A stretch of 64,000 bases of DNA from Steromphala cineraria (lineage: Eukaryota; Mollusca; Gastropoda; Trochida; Trochidae), in NCBI GenBank assembly GCA_916613615.1, contig OU744724.1, positions 32,747,607 to 32,811,606 on the forward strand, read 5' to 3'. Both the position numbers and the translations under genes were made by a program. The stretch's first letter is position 1. Each line of letters starts with the position of its first letter. Shown piece after piece: positions 1 through 13,082 of the stretch. The notes beneath the pieces were generated by a model. The model saw nothing but the letters and a program-made list of their open reading frames with translations, was not told the origin of the DNA and made no database searches.

Positions 1-1518
1 TCTATATAGAGAAAAATAGAGTTAGGGTTGACTTTTAGAAAAAGAGTGTTTTGTAAACTAACTTCAAGATGCCGACAGAAAAGAAAACTAATTCATAATT
101 CGCCCATTAGTCTTCCTAGCTAATGGACCCTTACGAAGTTTTATTATTGTATGGACGATACAGAAAGTGATTAAAATGAAAATTTACACCATCTTAAATG
201 TGCCAGATATCGAAAGTAAGAAAACGTTCTGTTTAAGAAAAACAAAACTCATAGATGTTTAAACTATCACCTCACTAAATAAATCAATACGCAGGTCATG
301 ACATTATGAAATAATATTTTCAAAAGAACTTTCCGTTTCAATGTCATTAAACTGATATTGCATGATTTATCCTTTTATTCACATGCAACATAATTAAAAA
401 CAGACACAAAATGTAACAATATGACTTTAGGAAGTACATTAAAATGTGACCCTCTCTTTAAATATGTGATTTTTTTGGCGGCCCTCTCGATTTAAGTGTA
501 TTTTTTTCATGACCCTCCCAAAACGTATATAGATCTACAAAACGTCTTGAAATTGGACTTCTGAAGATTCGTTTTCGGTTCTGCGTTAAACATTTGTCCT
601 TGACACAATACAATAATAGTGAATAGAACGTTGAAAAGAAACACATTTACCTTATCAATAATGGGTAATGCCTAGTAAATGTAGAGTTTGGGAGATAGAC
701 CTGGAACAAAATTACTTCTTCATAGATGTGCACTGGATTTGATTTTCATTTTTAAAATTGCCCAATTAAACTGTTTTCCCTTTTATATTTAACATATCAT
801 CTTTCAGCGACAAAACCTGTTTAGACTATTCTTGGATTTTGACCGGGTAAACACAAACATTCACATAACTAATCTCTTTGTAAACGCGTGCTTTTGTTGA
901 TGCATCATTGCTTATTTCATTGATAAACTCTGTATACAATTACAATTTAGAATGAAAAATCAATTGCAATGGACTGGATAACGTAATAGTAAAAATTCAT
1001 GGACTTGTGTTCCGAAACGACAGGATTCGAACCTATGAACCCGGAGTAAGATTACAAATATTTTTATAGTTACATGATGTTCACACAAAATGACAAGAAG
1101 AATACGTATTAACACCATTTGCTTTAACCACTACTTGGGTAAAAGTCAACTGGCAGATTGTGCCAGCATATTGAAACAGGATGGAACAGTATACAATATT
1201 AAAAAAAAAAAAATCTTCACGAGAAAGCCATTTAATTTGTTTTCAGCGTACAGCATAAATAAAACAAGTTTTATGAGAAAGTAAATTTCTAAATATGAAC
1301 ATAACAATTATCAAGGACTAATTGACAATAAAGGTAGCTCCTGTGTGCTTAATTGTCCGCTGAAGTCCCGTTTTGTATTTTCTATTTACATTGTACAAGA
1401 TTAATAAAACATAATTCACAAAAAGAACTTGACAGAAAATCAATGTCACAGAAAAGGAAATTTCTTCTTAAATTAAGAGTCACCTAGTGAACACACGATT
1501 AGAAGCAAACTGGCAACG
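1..1518. other. Intergenic, no gene recognised
   Basis: AT-rich sequence upstream of the first gene. Short ORFs here show no protein-like pattern. The only notable item is a pol III B-box-like string (GGTTCGAATCC on the minus strand near 1024-1040) without a full tRNA fold around it. No promoter element could be fixed for the gene that starts at 1519. Confidence 0.5.
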
Positions 1519-2685
1519 ATGATCCTTCTACTTTCAGTGATGGGCAATCAATGTGTTCTGCTCTGGAACATCGCTTCCCTTCTGGTTGCGTCTACCCAGG
1601 CAGTGTTCATCAGAACCTCAAATTACCACCACAAGAAAGAAGCTCTCAAACTCTCGAACCACCAATACCTGACCACGACTATGTGTATGTCACTGGTACA
1701 GTGTGCAGGAGCATGTATGTCCACAACTGGATGTGTCCTCGCAGATCTGGACTCCGGGGACTTGTACAAAAAGGCTCAGACACAGATCCTCAAAACTAAT
1801 GTGACACATAATTATATTGAAGCTCCGGAAAATATTATTGAACACGACTCTGAAGAAAACATCGACAAAAGCTTTCTAATGGTCTCGAAGGTTGGACCAC
1901 CAAGACGAATTCCAAGACATGTTTATAAAGTCTCAATGAGGTCCAACACAACGGAGGAGAGCGGGGTCACTATAAAGGGCAAAATCTTTTCTATTGTTTA
2001 TGATCGAACATCGAACACTCTTTTCTGGTCTGAGAAAAAAGGAATAATGAAACAGGAAGTTGAGTCCAAATCAAAAAGGGAAACAAGCTTAAAGAATATG
2101 TTTTTAATGATGGATTTGAATATCTACAATAACAAAGTGGTGTTCCGGTTCGTGTCCCGTGGAAATGGAAACTTAATTTACGTTCACGATCCTCTAAAAA
2201 CAAATAGCAAGAGCGTATTCCTTTCCCTGGAAAAAACGCCAATTCAAAACTTCGTGATCGATGGCAATATAGCGTGCTGGATTGTAAGAGGTTCATTCTA
2301 TTCAATCAACTGTATTCTGCTGACATCTAAAAGAAAACTTTACACTCGGTTAAAGCTCAAAATTCTAATTGATTTAGCCATTGTCACAACACCCGATAAA
2401 GGTATGCTTCTATATGCAGAAGCTGACGATGATTTCAAATTTAGCATCCGGAAGGTTGAAATCGTTGGACGTGAACAATTCGGGAAAGTCAAAACACTGC
2501 TTTACAACCAGTATAGAATAAGAATTAAAATCGCTCCTGGTCTTCTTGTCTTCTCGTTTCCTACGTCCAAAAAGGTCGAAATTTTGGAGATGAACGAAAA
2601 TGGCAGTTTTGGTAAAACGACATTTACAACTCGCCTACCGGACACCATCTCCTCAGCATATCCAGTCGTTGTGGTTTTTCTTTGA
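1519..2685 (+). CDS. Secreted protein with PAN-like cysteine cluster and LDLR class-B-like segment
   Basis: A single uninterrupted 388-codon reading frame. Residues 1-28 form a hydrophobic signal peptide ending near STQA, so the product should be secreted; Met8 is a second possible start. Residues 46-84 carry closely spaced cysteines (56, 62, 66, 72) in the order seen in PAN/apple-like domains (SLVQCAGAC...TTGC). After a Ser/Glu-rich linker with N-glycosylation sites (NVT at 94, NTT at 143), residues 155-180 read SIVYDRTSNTLFWSEKKG, which resembles an LDL-receptor class B (YWTD) beta-propeller blade, with FWSE in place of YWTD. The remaining ~200 residues are beta-rich and could be further diverged blades. 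No transmembrane segment follows, so it is probably soluble. Lack of introns in an intron-rich genome suggests a retroduplicated or lineage-expanded family. The gene is confident, the fold assignment moderate, and ligand and function unknown. Confidence 0.75.
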   Translation: MILLLSVMGNQCVLLWNIASLLVASTQAVFIRTSNYHHKKEALKLSNHQYLTTTMCMSLVQCAGACMSTTGCVLADLDSGDLYKKAQTQILKTNVTHNYIEAPENIIEHDSEENIDKSFLMVSKVGPPRRIPRHVYKVSMRSNTTEESGVTIKGKIFSIVYDRTSNTLFWSEKKGIMKQEVESKSKRETSLKNMFLMMDLNIYNNKVVFRFVSRGNGNLIYVHDPLKTNSKSVFLSLEKTPIQNFVIDGNIACWIVRGSFYSINCILLTSKRKLYTRLKLKILIDLAIVTTPDKGMLLYAEADDDFKFSIRKVEIVGREQFGKVKTLLYNQYRIRIKIAPGLLVFSFPTSKKVEILEMNENGSFGKTTFTTRLPDTISSAYPVVVVFL

Positions 2686-2820
2686 AGAACAAATGGGGAA
2701 ATACAAATTAGTTTCCTATATTTGATTGATTAATTCGAGATTTTCTTTGAACATCGGGCAAACCTATCACAATGGTCAATATTATATCGATAGTATAAAT
2801 AATCGAACTGTCGATTTAAA

Positions 2821-2931
2821 CGACCTTCCATTTAGTCGTATTTTATAAAACCCGTGAATGATTTGTTTCGCTTTCGCTCGTTTCATACAAAATCATTAAC
2901 TCGTTTAACAAAAATAGTATGAAATGGAAGG
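2821..2931. repeat. Short foldback element (hairpin)
   Basis: The left arm begins CCTTCCATTT and the right arm ends AAATGGAAGG. The arms pair imperfectly over about 45 bp around a GC-richer centre (TTTCGCTTTCGCTCG). It lies 135 bp after the stop of the secreted-protein gene, so it may sit in that transcript's 3' end. It looks like a small MITE; no clear target duplication was found. Confidence 0.5.
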
Positions 2932-3038
2932 CATCCTCTATATGCCTTAGGGCGTTAATCCACATCAGCGTAAACTTTACGTCATCATACGGATATGAGA
3001 GTAAGAGTTAAAGGAACTGAATCACTTACGGACATAAA

Positions 3039-6000
3039 CACAGGGGGTACTCGACTGTACAGGTAAAGCGGAAGTTGCACCTCTGCAACGTCCAATTCCT
3101 CACTGTACAGTGAAAACAAAACAACCCCGACTCCACGTTCACCGTTAGTTCTAGTAATATTCACATTCTGAGAGTTGAAACGTGTAAAATATGAAACTGT
3201 TAAGTATTTCTCTACATATTTCTAAAGGCATAATTACGATAATGTTTCAATTCTTATCAGACTTGCCCATTTCAAGTGACTGCCCGTTCGAAGCTAATGT
3301 AGCGATCGCGAAATTGACTGTTTAACTCATGTTACGGACTATTTTGAGGTCATTTGATGATTGTTTTAACTTATACAGTTAAATAATGCGTATTCAAAGG
3401 CCCATGTGGTGTATCAATGCTTATTTCATTACATTTAAAGAGAAACAAGACAAAATATAGACTGTACGCCCTGATGGACGTTGCACCGGCACTGTACGGG
3501 GAGTTACATATAATAACAGTTATACTGTACGGGGAGTTGGTACGTTATGATACATGTCCCCAATACATTAAGGTGGACCTTGTTATCCAACCGATTTTCA
3601 TGAAACTTTCAGGGATTGTAGAGTATGACTTAACTTAGAAATGCACGAGCCAGATTGTTGAATTTCGATTTTGGTTGTGAGTTATCTCCCCTTAAAGTCA
3701 TAACTTCAAACCTTAATTTCTCGGTAACTATGGAAGATAATTGTATAAAACTTTCACCAAAATGTGGGCAACATCATTCTCCATCGACTAAGCCCATAGC
3801 AGTTTTCAGCCGTATAAATAGATCTTTTTCTATTTTTTGAAAAACTTAATTTTTGGCGAAATTTCGCGGTTCAGACGGTACTCGTCTTTGAAAATCTTCT
3901 CCTCAGTAACGGTAGTACATACAGACGCATGTTATAGCTCATTCTAAAGCTGAGAGATTGCTTCACGTAACTAGGTCATATCAAGTTTCAATTTGTAGTG
4001 GTTTTAAAACTACAGCAGTTTCAAAAAAGGATCTTTTGAAATAAAGGATTTTCATGCGTCACGTTCAAAGGGACACTTCTCGGTAAGGAAATGTCAAGAA
4101 TTAAATCTGTTTGATGCATTCTGTTCTACAATGATAGTTCAACAAGTTCACTACAGGTCATTATTATATAAAAGTTAATATTAAAGGATAAATGACATAA
4201 AGAGCTTTTTTATATTTTTCGTTTTTAGTTTGAAAACTTTTACAGATAGAAATTTTATCGTTGATGTTTTGTGAAGCAGATGTAGTGAGTAGACAGAAAA
4301 AAATATCAACAAGTCAGGATAAAAAAAATTCTGTCCATGACCGGTCCTTGAATATTGCGATTTTGGGGGAAAAAATTGGCACATTTCAAAATTCCACAGT
4401 TTCTTTAAGTAAGATATCTTTAAATTGATTGTATTTTTACATGCGCTATTCCAAGCACAACCTTTGCTATGTTGCACTTTATCATGAACATTTTGATAAT
4501 TAAGGAGCTAGAGGGACCAACATGAAGTACGGGTCTAAAACTAATCGAATTTCAGTGTTTTCAACAAAGTTCCAAAGTTCATTACTATTTAAGTTATCAA
4601 AACAAAACATACATCTTTGTATGTGGATAAACAAGACCAACATTGTTTCTGATATACCTTATGAGTGAAATATCAATAGTTAAAGTGTTAGGTTTCATTA
4701 CATTATACAGGGGTCTGAAATAGTCAACTTTAAATTAAAGCCTTTAATCACATGTATCTGGCAAACGGTGATAGATAATTAAACCAACTTTGTTTCTGCT
4801 TCTAGGAATAATATTCTTTGAAGAATGATGTCATAGCTGACATTGGCCAACATGGTGAATTTTTCTGAAAAGTCTTTAACACTGAATATCAAGTGAAATT
4901 TGGTCATTTTGATAATGTATTAGTTACTGTTTACCTCTTAGACAAAACGTCATGTGAAGGTCAAACACTGTGTGAAGGTCAAACAGGAATCTTGAAGACC
5001 TAAGTATTGACGCGTCAATCCTAGGTGAATTTGGACTTATTTTTCATAAGAGTTTCTCATTAAACTGACTTAGTTTCATATCAAAATAAACATCTCAGCG
5101 TTAATGGTTATATTAGATGAGTAACATTACAAGATAATATCCCTGGTGGGAGGGTATTATCTGGGGATGGAGGGCCTTATAAACGTAAGTAGGGCCCTCA
5201 TGTCAGGGTATTATCTGAGCTTATGAGCGAGTCTAGAATGCCGTCGGTTTGTTGACGGCTTATGCAATATCGTTAAAATGATATATTTTACTCAGAAGAC
5301 ACTTGACTAAACTTCTTTATCTCTTTAAATTAAAAAAATACTAAATACAAACAACAAAGTATCCGGGGTATTTTGCGACATATGAAGTCACTGAACAACG
5401 AATCAAGTGTGAACATTCGCATTGTGCATTGCATACACCATACGCATGAGGGAAGTTGCACGGAGATAAAGACTGAAGAAAACAGGTATTAAAACTACCT
5501 AAAGTATATAATTGCACATAACAGTTTTACGTAGCAATATTTATCTTCCGAAAATGTATTAACATCATAGCATTTATTGTCGCATAGCTTTATAAATAAA
5601 AGTAGTTTGTGTCTTCAAGTTTATATGAACACATTCACCAATATCCGCGCGAAACTATTATGCATGTAAGTTCTGAACAGTGATTGATTGATTGCGTTGG
5701 TGTTTAGTGCCACTTGAGCAATATTACAGCCATTAGTGGCGTGTGGATTTAAATGCAATCCTTATTTTATAAACATATGACAGTTCTCGGTTACTCTGTA
5801 AATGCGCAACTTCCCGTACAGTCAGCAACCGAGACAGTCGCAACGTCCCTTCAGCGTACAGTTTAATATTAGTCGAAATATTTGGCCGAAACAGTCAGAA
5901 ATACTTGATTGGGCATTTATATAAGGATATCCACATTCTATCAACATATGAAAGGTTAATTTGAATGACTCCGTTCATCTAAATTGCTGTGATTAGCAAA

Positions 6001-6284
6001 TTTAGACACATTTTCGTTAGGCTTTCGAACGCGATCTCAAGGATAGCTGAAAATCATCAATATACAGAGACAGAAGTTATGTTACATTATAAATGCCGTA
6101 GTTTACAAAGCAGTAAAGCTTCATCGGTCAACCAAGACAGTTTAAATCTGTTATAAACAACGAATTAACTAGAACTAACCGTGAACGTGGAGTCGGGGTT
6201 GTTTTGTTTTCACTGTACAGTGAGGAATTGGACGTTGCAGAGGTGCAACTTCCGCTTTACCTGTACAGTCGAGTACCCCCTGTG
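3039..6284. mobile_element. 3.2-kb DNA element with 117-bp terminal inverted repeats, non-autonomous
   Basis: The left terminal repeat (3039-3155) starts CACAGGGGGTACTCG. Its near-perfect reverse complement (one mismatch noticed) is at 6168-6284. The element is flanked by ATAAA on both sides (3034-3038 and 6285-6289), a likely 5-bp target duplication. No ORF inside exceeds about 100 codons, so no transposase is present. Subterminal motifs recur inside: GGACGTTGC followed by ACTGTACGGGGAGTT near 3476-3515 is found inverted near 5813-5852. The terminal repeats contain the same GACGTTGC and ACTGTAC strings, possibly transposase-binding sites. The superfamily is not assigned; the CACAG terminus recalls hAT, but a 5-bp duplication does not fit that. 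Confidence 0.7.
5684..5747 (-). repeat. SINE/LINE tail fragment
   Basis: On the minus strand this reads ATGGCTGTAATATTGCTCAAG and ends in repeats of TCAATCAATCA. The same block (ATGGCTGCAATATTGCCCAA then GGCGTAAAAC and an ACTC tail) occurs on the plus strand at 49522-49577. Two diverged copies ending in short tandem tails fit the 3' end of a retroposon. It lies inside the 3.2-kb inverted-repeat element. Confidence 0.5.
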
Positions 6285-7352
6285 ATAAAGGGATCTCACT
6301 TAATGTAAGAATACCGATTGTCATATAATCATTGTGGCTCAAAAAGGAAAAAATCCATAACTAACGTAAAAAGTTCAGTTTTTCTGTTTGAATTAATGTC
6401 ACTGACGTAATGAGTAAAGTTGTTAGTATTGAAAGGGACTTGAAGTTGCACTTGATAACTCATACGATATAACACGACTATTGTATGGGCCCTTATTTTA
6501 ACTACCCAAATTGTTCGTGATACTACACCCAGGAATTAGACGGAACTACTTTCCATTAATCCTTTTCATGAAATATAAAACAGTAGGAATGACAATCTAT
6601 GTTAAAGGAACGGTTTTGCAAAAATATCTTTTATATATCAAATAAAGACAAACAATGCTGAGACAAGTTGTTTTTGAGGTTTACATTTTTTTGGTATTTT
6701 GTTAATCAAAAAGTACTGTTAAGAGCCTTTTCACCGTTTGATGTAGTCGTTACAGCCGGAAGACATCGTTTCACAGGAACCCGATATAGTACTCTATTAT
6801 TTACAGAGGACGGGTTTTTCTTACTCACGTTTTACCTACATTTTATTTACGATATCGGGTTCCTGTGCATCGTTTTGACCTAAGAAATACTGCTGACCAT
6901 TTGTTAAGACCAACTCTCTGCTCTCTGTTGCAAAAGGAGTCAAAAGTTGGAAATTTGCATAACCACCCAGAAATTGGAACTGAACTTCGTCATAAGTGAT
7001 AAATAAAGCAACTTAGTAAATTGATTTCTGCTAATACTCATCAGAATATCTGACAAAAAATAAAATATATGCAATGAAGGCATGACAATATTTTCTCTCA
7101 AAAGGCATATATAATAGATGGCCCTAATATGCTACCATACAAAACATTCTATACAACGGTCTTGAAGACTGTAAAACAAATGAATTGAGTTTAAATCTAG
7201 CATAAAAATGTTAAAATGTTATGTTTATCTGGTCAAAGGTGTTTGATTTGCTCAAAAGACACAAGTTCAATGGCTTAAGTCTAGGTCAAAATTGTCTTAC
7301 AAAATATGTAATGGGAGTTTATCTGTCATTTCATATAACTTACATGGAGATA

Positions 7353-7550
7353 TTAGGTGACCAACTTCCAAAAACATTGTATGTCATCTTCATCGAGAGG
7401 AAAGTAATCACCTGTCATTTGGGGCATCATCCATGTTTGTAGAGAAATGCTGCCGACGTCCTCACCTTCCAAGTACACAGTGACAATGTCGCCATCTCCA
7501 AAAGCCCATGTCGTTTTCATCATGTAATGCACGTGCAACGCGTGACGCAC
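7353..7550 (-). CDS. Uncertain exon-like ORF, unknown product
   Basis: A 65-codon frame whose middle (GDGDIVTVYLEGEDVGSI) is more protein-like than other random frames in this AT-rich region and alternates like beta strands. This faintly recalls the C-terminal half of a C1q/TNF-like domain, but the diagnostic aromatic and Gly positions are not convincing. No partner exons were found. It could be a decayed exon or chance. Confidence 0.18.
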   Translation of the reverse strand: MRHALHVHYMMKTTWAFGDGDIVTVYLEGEDVGSISLQTWMMPQMTGDYFPLDEDDIQCFWKLVT

Positions 7551-10500
7551 GCGCTGTTGTTCTTATCGTAGTTTTTTCACAAATGTTGCTCACGTTTGGT
7601 ATGCTTTACGGCCAAGTTGCCGTGAGCCGTGATATGTAATAAACTTCACATGGATTATTCATTGTTCACAAATCTATGAGGTGTGACGAACATTTAAGTT
7701 AATTTTGCCATCTGGTACATTTGAAATGTTCTTCCATGCAAGAATTAAAATAAAATAGGGTTTATGAACCAAGATAACTTATAGGCGAATCAAATACATT
7801 AATTTATGTATGAAAGTGGTGAAAAGTTTTTACATCTGCTAGTTACATGTACTTTCCCAAATTGAAGCCACATAAGAATAAAATTATTTAACTCAAATAT
7901 GCTTTTGAATATTGTCCAATTAGTGAATGAATTAGTTTTGAATATTAACCCTCGCACGACGGCACCAATTGCAAGTTCTACCGAACCGTTTACCAAGATC
8001 ATACTCAACTCAACTATTATGATATTTTTGGATGAACTCGACCAAAATTGATAAAAATAAATAAATCTGCATGAGGATGGGTATCTTTGAAAACTATCAT
8101 ATTCTTTTAAATATTTTAAACAAAACAACGTGTTCTGATGTTACTGATGGACCATATATCATACTTGGTTAATTTTAGCTTAATTTTTGAAAATATGATT
8201 TTTTGGCTACTTTTAGATTACCCCATAGCTACACTTCTTTTTTACATCTTACTTATACCAGACTTTTAGAGATGTATGTTTCTGAGCACGAATTTATTGT
8301 TGTGTCTACATGTGTTGACCAATTCGTTACGTTTGTTAAAGGTTGGCATGGCCAAAATCTGACACAGGCAATCACTTTACATATGCATCCAGCATGCAAC
8401 GGAGCTGTGGTGATAACACTACTATGATCACTGTATGATGATTATGTAGAAAATAGTGTCTTATAAACTACATTTACCTTGCTCTATATACCAATACGTT
8501 AAGTTATCTACCAAACCCTTTTATATATATACAAGAAAGTGTAAACATCGGATGGTTAAGTCTGGATCAATCCTCTTTAATGCGATGAATTCGTTTCGAC
8601 CATTTTGTGGGTCTTGTGTATAGTTCCAAAAAGGCATCCATCTCCAAGGTTTCACCAACACGCATTTTATACAGAGTCCTACGTTCTATGAAAAATCTCT
8701 TTAAAAATAAAGTATACCGATTTATAAGGAATTTAAGGTTGGGGTAGTTGATGGTTGCGTGTGGTTATTTCCACGATGACCTCATGAGTTGGCATACAAC
8801 GTACTTTCGTTTTTATGAGATTCTTCTAAGAACGTAGAAATGTCCTTGTCCAATCTTCAAAATACTTGTGAGAGGAACATAAACATATATCAACTATCCC
8901 AATGTCAAAATAGAGATATTATATTGTTGTTACAACACGAGTGACTGTAAAATGATGTTTGGCACGAGTGTTGTAAAATCAATATGACGTCTCGCGAGTG
9001 TGGTAATTTCTTTATTATCCATAACGTCAGAAAGCTAGAATTTCGATTGCAAGATTTTTAAGAGATCGTCAATAGTGAAACCCTTATGTCACGATGGATA
9101 CACTCATGGTAAACACGGTTGAAAGACTTATTGTGTAGCGCCAGTTTCAAACAGCAATATTCAAACGGAAATATCAATATTTGGTGTAATATAAACCACA
9201 TATCAAGAGAAGCAGAATTCATATTCTTTCTAATTCCAAATCATGTCTATTGTGTCAAAGGCAGGCAGATAAAATGACACTTTTGCACTAATTCACCGGC
9301 CCGCTATGTCAGTGTACACGACTTGCACGTGCTGCACGCGTTTTGCGTGCTGTCCGGAAGCCCACGCCAGCGCTAAAAAGTCAAGCAGAAAGTCGAGTAG
9401 CTAGTATAGAGTAGTCCAAAATTCCGATGTCACGTAGTTCTTAATCAATCAATGAAATTTCCGCTAGGGTTTATTACACATGTGCAACATATCGTAATTC
9501 ATGTAATGACTTTTTCATCACATATGGATAATAATAAAAATTGAACACTATTATTGAAAATTTACAAATATAAGCCGGTTAATTCAAGGTCACTTTTCAA
9601 GTTATGTATATCTATCACTTGAGAATATGAACCAATATATCAGGTTGTGTTTAATGTATGTTTGTCAGCTTTTACTAATGTAATTACGGCATTACGAGTA
9701 AAACCTTTAGAGATTACTTAATTGAAGTCTAATGTGTGGAATTGTAAGTTTAGTAGCCTTAATCGAGAAACGTTAATATCTCCAAAATGACAAATATAAC
9801 ACAACCCTAACCATATTTTCTTCATGGAACCGTCTTTCATATCATATGCTTATAGTAATAGTGGATTTGTAGTGCGCTTTTCCATACTGCTTATATCTAA
9901 TTGTCACGTATTTGTTCAGCTGGTTCATTTGTATTTTTGACAGTAATCAAAACCACGATGCGCTGTTTAATTCTTAATTTTCTAATTATAAAGTAAATGT
10001 GAATGTATGTTTTATACGCATGGAATTAGTTTATTTTGTTCACTGTTTAGTATCTCGATAAAGTCAAAGTGCGCCTTGGACTAAACACCATATCTACATT
10101 CTATTTTGTTTTTGGTGCGTTGATATAATTTAGGGATATTGCATTATTTTTTATGATTAATATATCATAATTATGACACCCGATGAAGAAATATATTAAT
10201 AATCAAATTTCTAAATTTTAATATTTCCATTTTTGTTTCTTGTCTAGTATACATGTCAATTGTAATTTAGAACTAATAACACCATAGGGAAGTGAAGTAA
10301 TTTAGCAATATCAGCAATATACTGCAAAAATGTTATATGTTCATTTCAAACATTATCATAATTATGATATAAGTCAGAAATTCGAAAATATAATCTATTA
10401 TTGTCATGAATATTTTATTAAGTCATGGTGATGCTAAAATTCCTAAGGATTAGGATTTATCATCTTCATCCACGTAATCGAAAGGAAACGAAAACATCAT

Positions 10501-12248
10501 TATTGGAAATTACATCACTACATATTTCGTCTCGTACTCATGTTATCGGAAATACATGACCGCTCGCTTGTAAACCCCGGACTCACTGATATTCACTGAA
10601 TACACCAATTTATTAGTCTGTCAGCCAAACCCTAAAATAAAATGCAAGCCTAAGCAAGTCTATAATAAGACTTGAGAGCTCAATTTCTGAAAATGAAGAA
10701 ATTTCAGTCTACTTTTCATCCTTTTTTTCCAAATTTCAAATTTATTAAAAAAAATTCATTTCAGAGTCTTATTGTTAGACTACCAATTTACCTCAATGAA
10801 CGATACCCCTTCTAAAAATATCTATCAATGTTACCTTATTTATTTTCACTTTTTAAACAAAGATAAATAAAATTGTGATTCTATATGTGAAACTGTATAC
10901 ATTTAAGTTGTTAAGGTTTGATGATGCGAAAAAAAGCATTCACAAACGTATAAAAATATCAAGCCAATCTTTGGAGCAACGGGTGTTCAACGTATTACTA
11001 GAGCATAATTATCAATGTTATAACTGATCACTTGTGTAATAAATTATTTGTAGATATGGTCATACAAAATTAACAACTAGTTATTTTTTTACCTTATTGA
11101 TAAAGTTTACAGTTTCTGTTGTTGTTGTTTTTTGTTTGTTATTTTTTTAAAATAATTTATTTACCTTATGTCAACTCACAGTAAATCCACAGTATGTCAG
11201 TTATCCAAGTTTATATTTTTTGCCTTTAAGTACAGATCTAGAACGTCACTAAAAACTTGATGTATTTAATGTTAATTATGTATATTTATGTTATTTTGTA
11301 TTGATATGTTCATTGGCCCTGTGGCCTTCAAACTTCACTAATAAACACGCGACCAAAGGTTCTTTTTATCGTTATGCTAAAGATTAAAGATGGCGGACGA
11401 AAGCCTATTATTATAGATCCATACCCTTTAGTGTCTGAGTCATGCAAAGAAGCAACGTCTCTAATCTTCTAACATATTTCAGTATGCTGATGCGACCGGG
11501 AATCAAATCCCCGGTTTTCCGAATAATGCACGGAGAATTTAAACCAAAATGTAAGGAAATTACTTGCATTATAAACTATGAAGTCATTCTTACGTCCTTG
11601 ATCCGTTTATGAGTTAACAATGGTCCTGGCTAACGTGTATGATATTGAGAAATACACGTGTGTCAAGTTTCACAATAAACGTTTTTCACTTTAAACTCTT
11701 TGAAGATAATATATTTACAAAATAATTTAGTTACTTTTCCAAAAAAAGAATTTCCCCAAAACCTTTGTTGCTTGCTCTTAACGCTGTTTGCATGTAACCC
11801 TCCTTGTAAGACCGTTCCTATACATGCTATACCAGCTATGAACCAACTATTTATGTAATGCAGATACATGACATGTATTTAACGGGTACAGGCGGCTGAT
11901 GGTTTCTAATTCTACACCGTCCCTAACAAGCGGGCTATAAATAAAAAAAGTCAGCATATACCGACGCCCCCTTCTAATTCTACACACTGCCCTCCTAGCA
12001 AACGGGCTATAAGAAATTTAAATATCTTTTCACATGAACTAAATATTTCAAACATTTTATTTAACGTTAACTGCGATTTTCGGTGCTCTATCAACGAGTG
12101 TGAGGCCGATTCATGAAACATTTATAAAATGGATGCGTCCATGCACGAGTATTGCCAGTCATTTGGCAGTCATAACCCCGCATTGCATGAACTCATTTTA
12201 CCCGGTTCTCCCGTGTGATTCACGCTTTGTTCGCTAAAAATAATAACA

Positions 12249-12306
12249 ATGAATATTTGTATAGCGCTATATCCATACACAAGGGGCATGCTCAAAGCGC
12301 ATATAG
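12249..12306 (+). repeat. Retroposon-like fragment, copy 1
   Basis: Contains TATAGCGC, then ATATCCATACAC, then GCTCAAAGCGC. A related block (TATAGCGCACATATCCATC ... GCTCAAGGCGCA) occurs at 24281-24336. Their shared order suggests two diverged copies of one dispersed element, possibly a SINE body. The evidence is similarity between the two loci only. Confidence 0.4.
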
Positions 12307-12491
12307 TATATGTTACACAACGCGGGATATTATTTCCTTTGTCTTTACAGGTTGCTATTTGACATAACGACCTAGGTGCGTTATGTGGATTACTTCAGCC
12401 TGAAAAATACTGTTTTTTCCTAATTAATTTAAAATCGTTTTTAACAAAATAGAAAAATAAGTTCTAAAATGATGTCCCATGTTGTGTAAGA

Positions 12492-12588
12492 CGGTTATAT
12501 ACTCCTTTTCGGTTGATATGGGATATAAAGCCCTCGGCTTCGCCTCGGGCTGTATATCCCATATCAACCTCAAAGGAGTATATAACCT
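12492..12588. repeat. Compact foldback MITE (hairpin)
   Basis: The arms GGTTATATACTCC...GGTTGATATGGGATAT and their reverse complement face each other around a very short GC-rich loop (CCTCGGCTTCGCCTCGGG). The stem is about 45 bp with few mismatches. It has no coding capacity. A transcript across it would form a stable hairpin. Confidence 0.65.
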
Positions 12589-13082
12589 ATACAGAATGAA
12601 AGGTAATGAAGAATGAATTTGAAAGTATGAGAAAGAGCATGAATGATAAAATATGAATATTTGCAGCATATAAAGTCAGTTGTTAAATTCTGCAGGGAAA
12701 CATAGTGAAATAATGTCTATGAATAAAAACGCACGTGTTTCTCCCTATAAGACATTACCTTTAAAAGCCCAAGATGGCCAAATGGACGAAATAGAACACC
12801 GGTGTCTGGTAGTTTTCATTTAGTTTTGGTTCAAAATATATGCAAATATGTTTAAACTCTGTTGAAATTAACACTGATGATCATGCAGTTTCTTGTTATC
12901 AGCGGGTGATTAAATTTGCCTTTTTGGCTTGAGTCGACAACCATGTCCAATACATTGAACTACCAAGCTCTCCTCCTTGTAGCCGTACAAATAAACAATC
13001 CATTACCAGAATGGCTGGCATGCATGTTGTATGTTTGAATAAACTAATTCTAATCACACACATGCCCACTTGCTTCTATATA

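Larger units (their letters stand above)
6285..12480. other. Long intergenic stretch, no gene recognised
   Basis: No coding region with family resemblance was found. Present are a small inverted repeat (CACAGGAACCCGATAT at about 6770-6786 against its complement at about 6850-6866), an uncertain minus-strand ORF at 7353-7550 (listed separately), and a retroposon-like piece near 12249-12306. The rest is AT-rich single-copy-looking DNA. Confidence 0.5.

Noticed and set aside
1012..1050. tRNA gene on the minus strand
   Set aside because: A perfect B box (GGTTCGAATCC) is present, but no matching acceptor stem, D arm or A box at the right distance.
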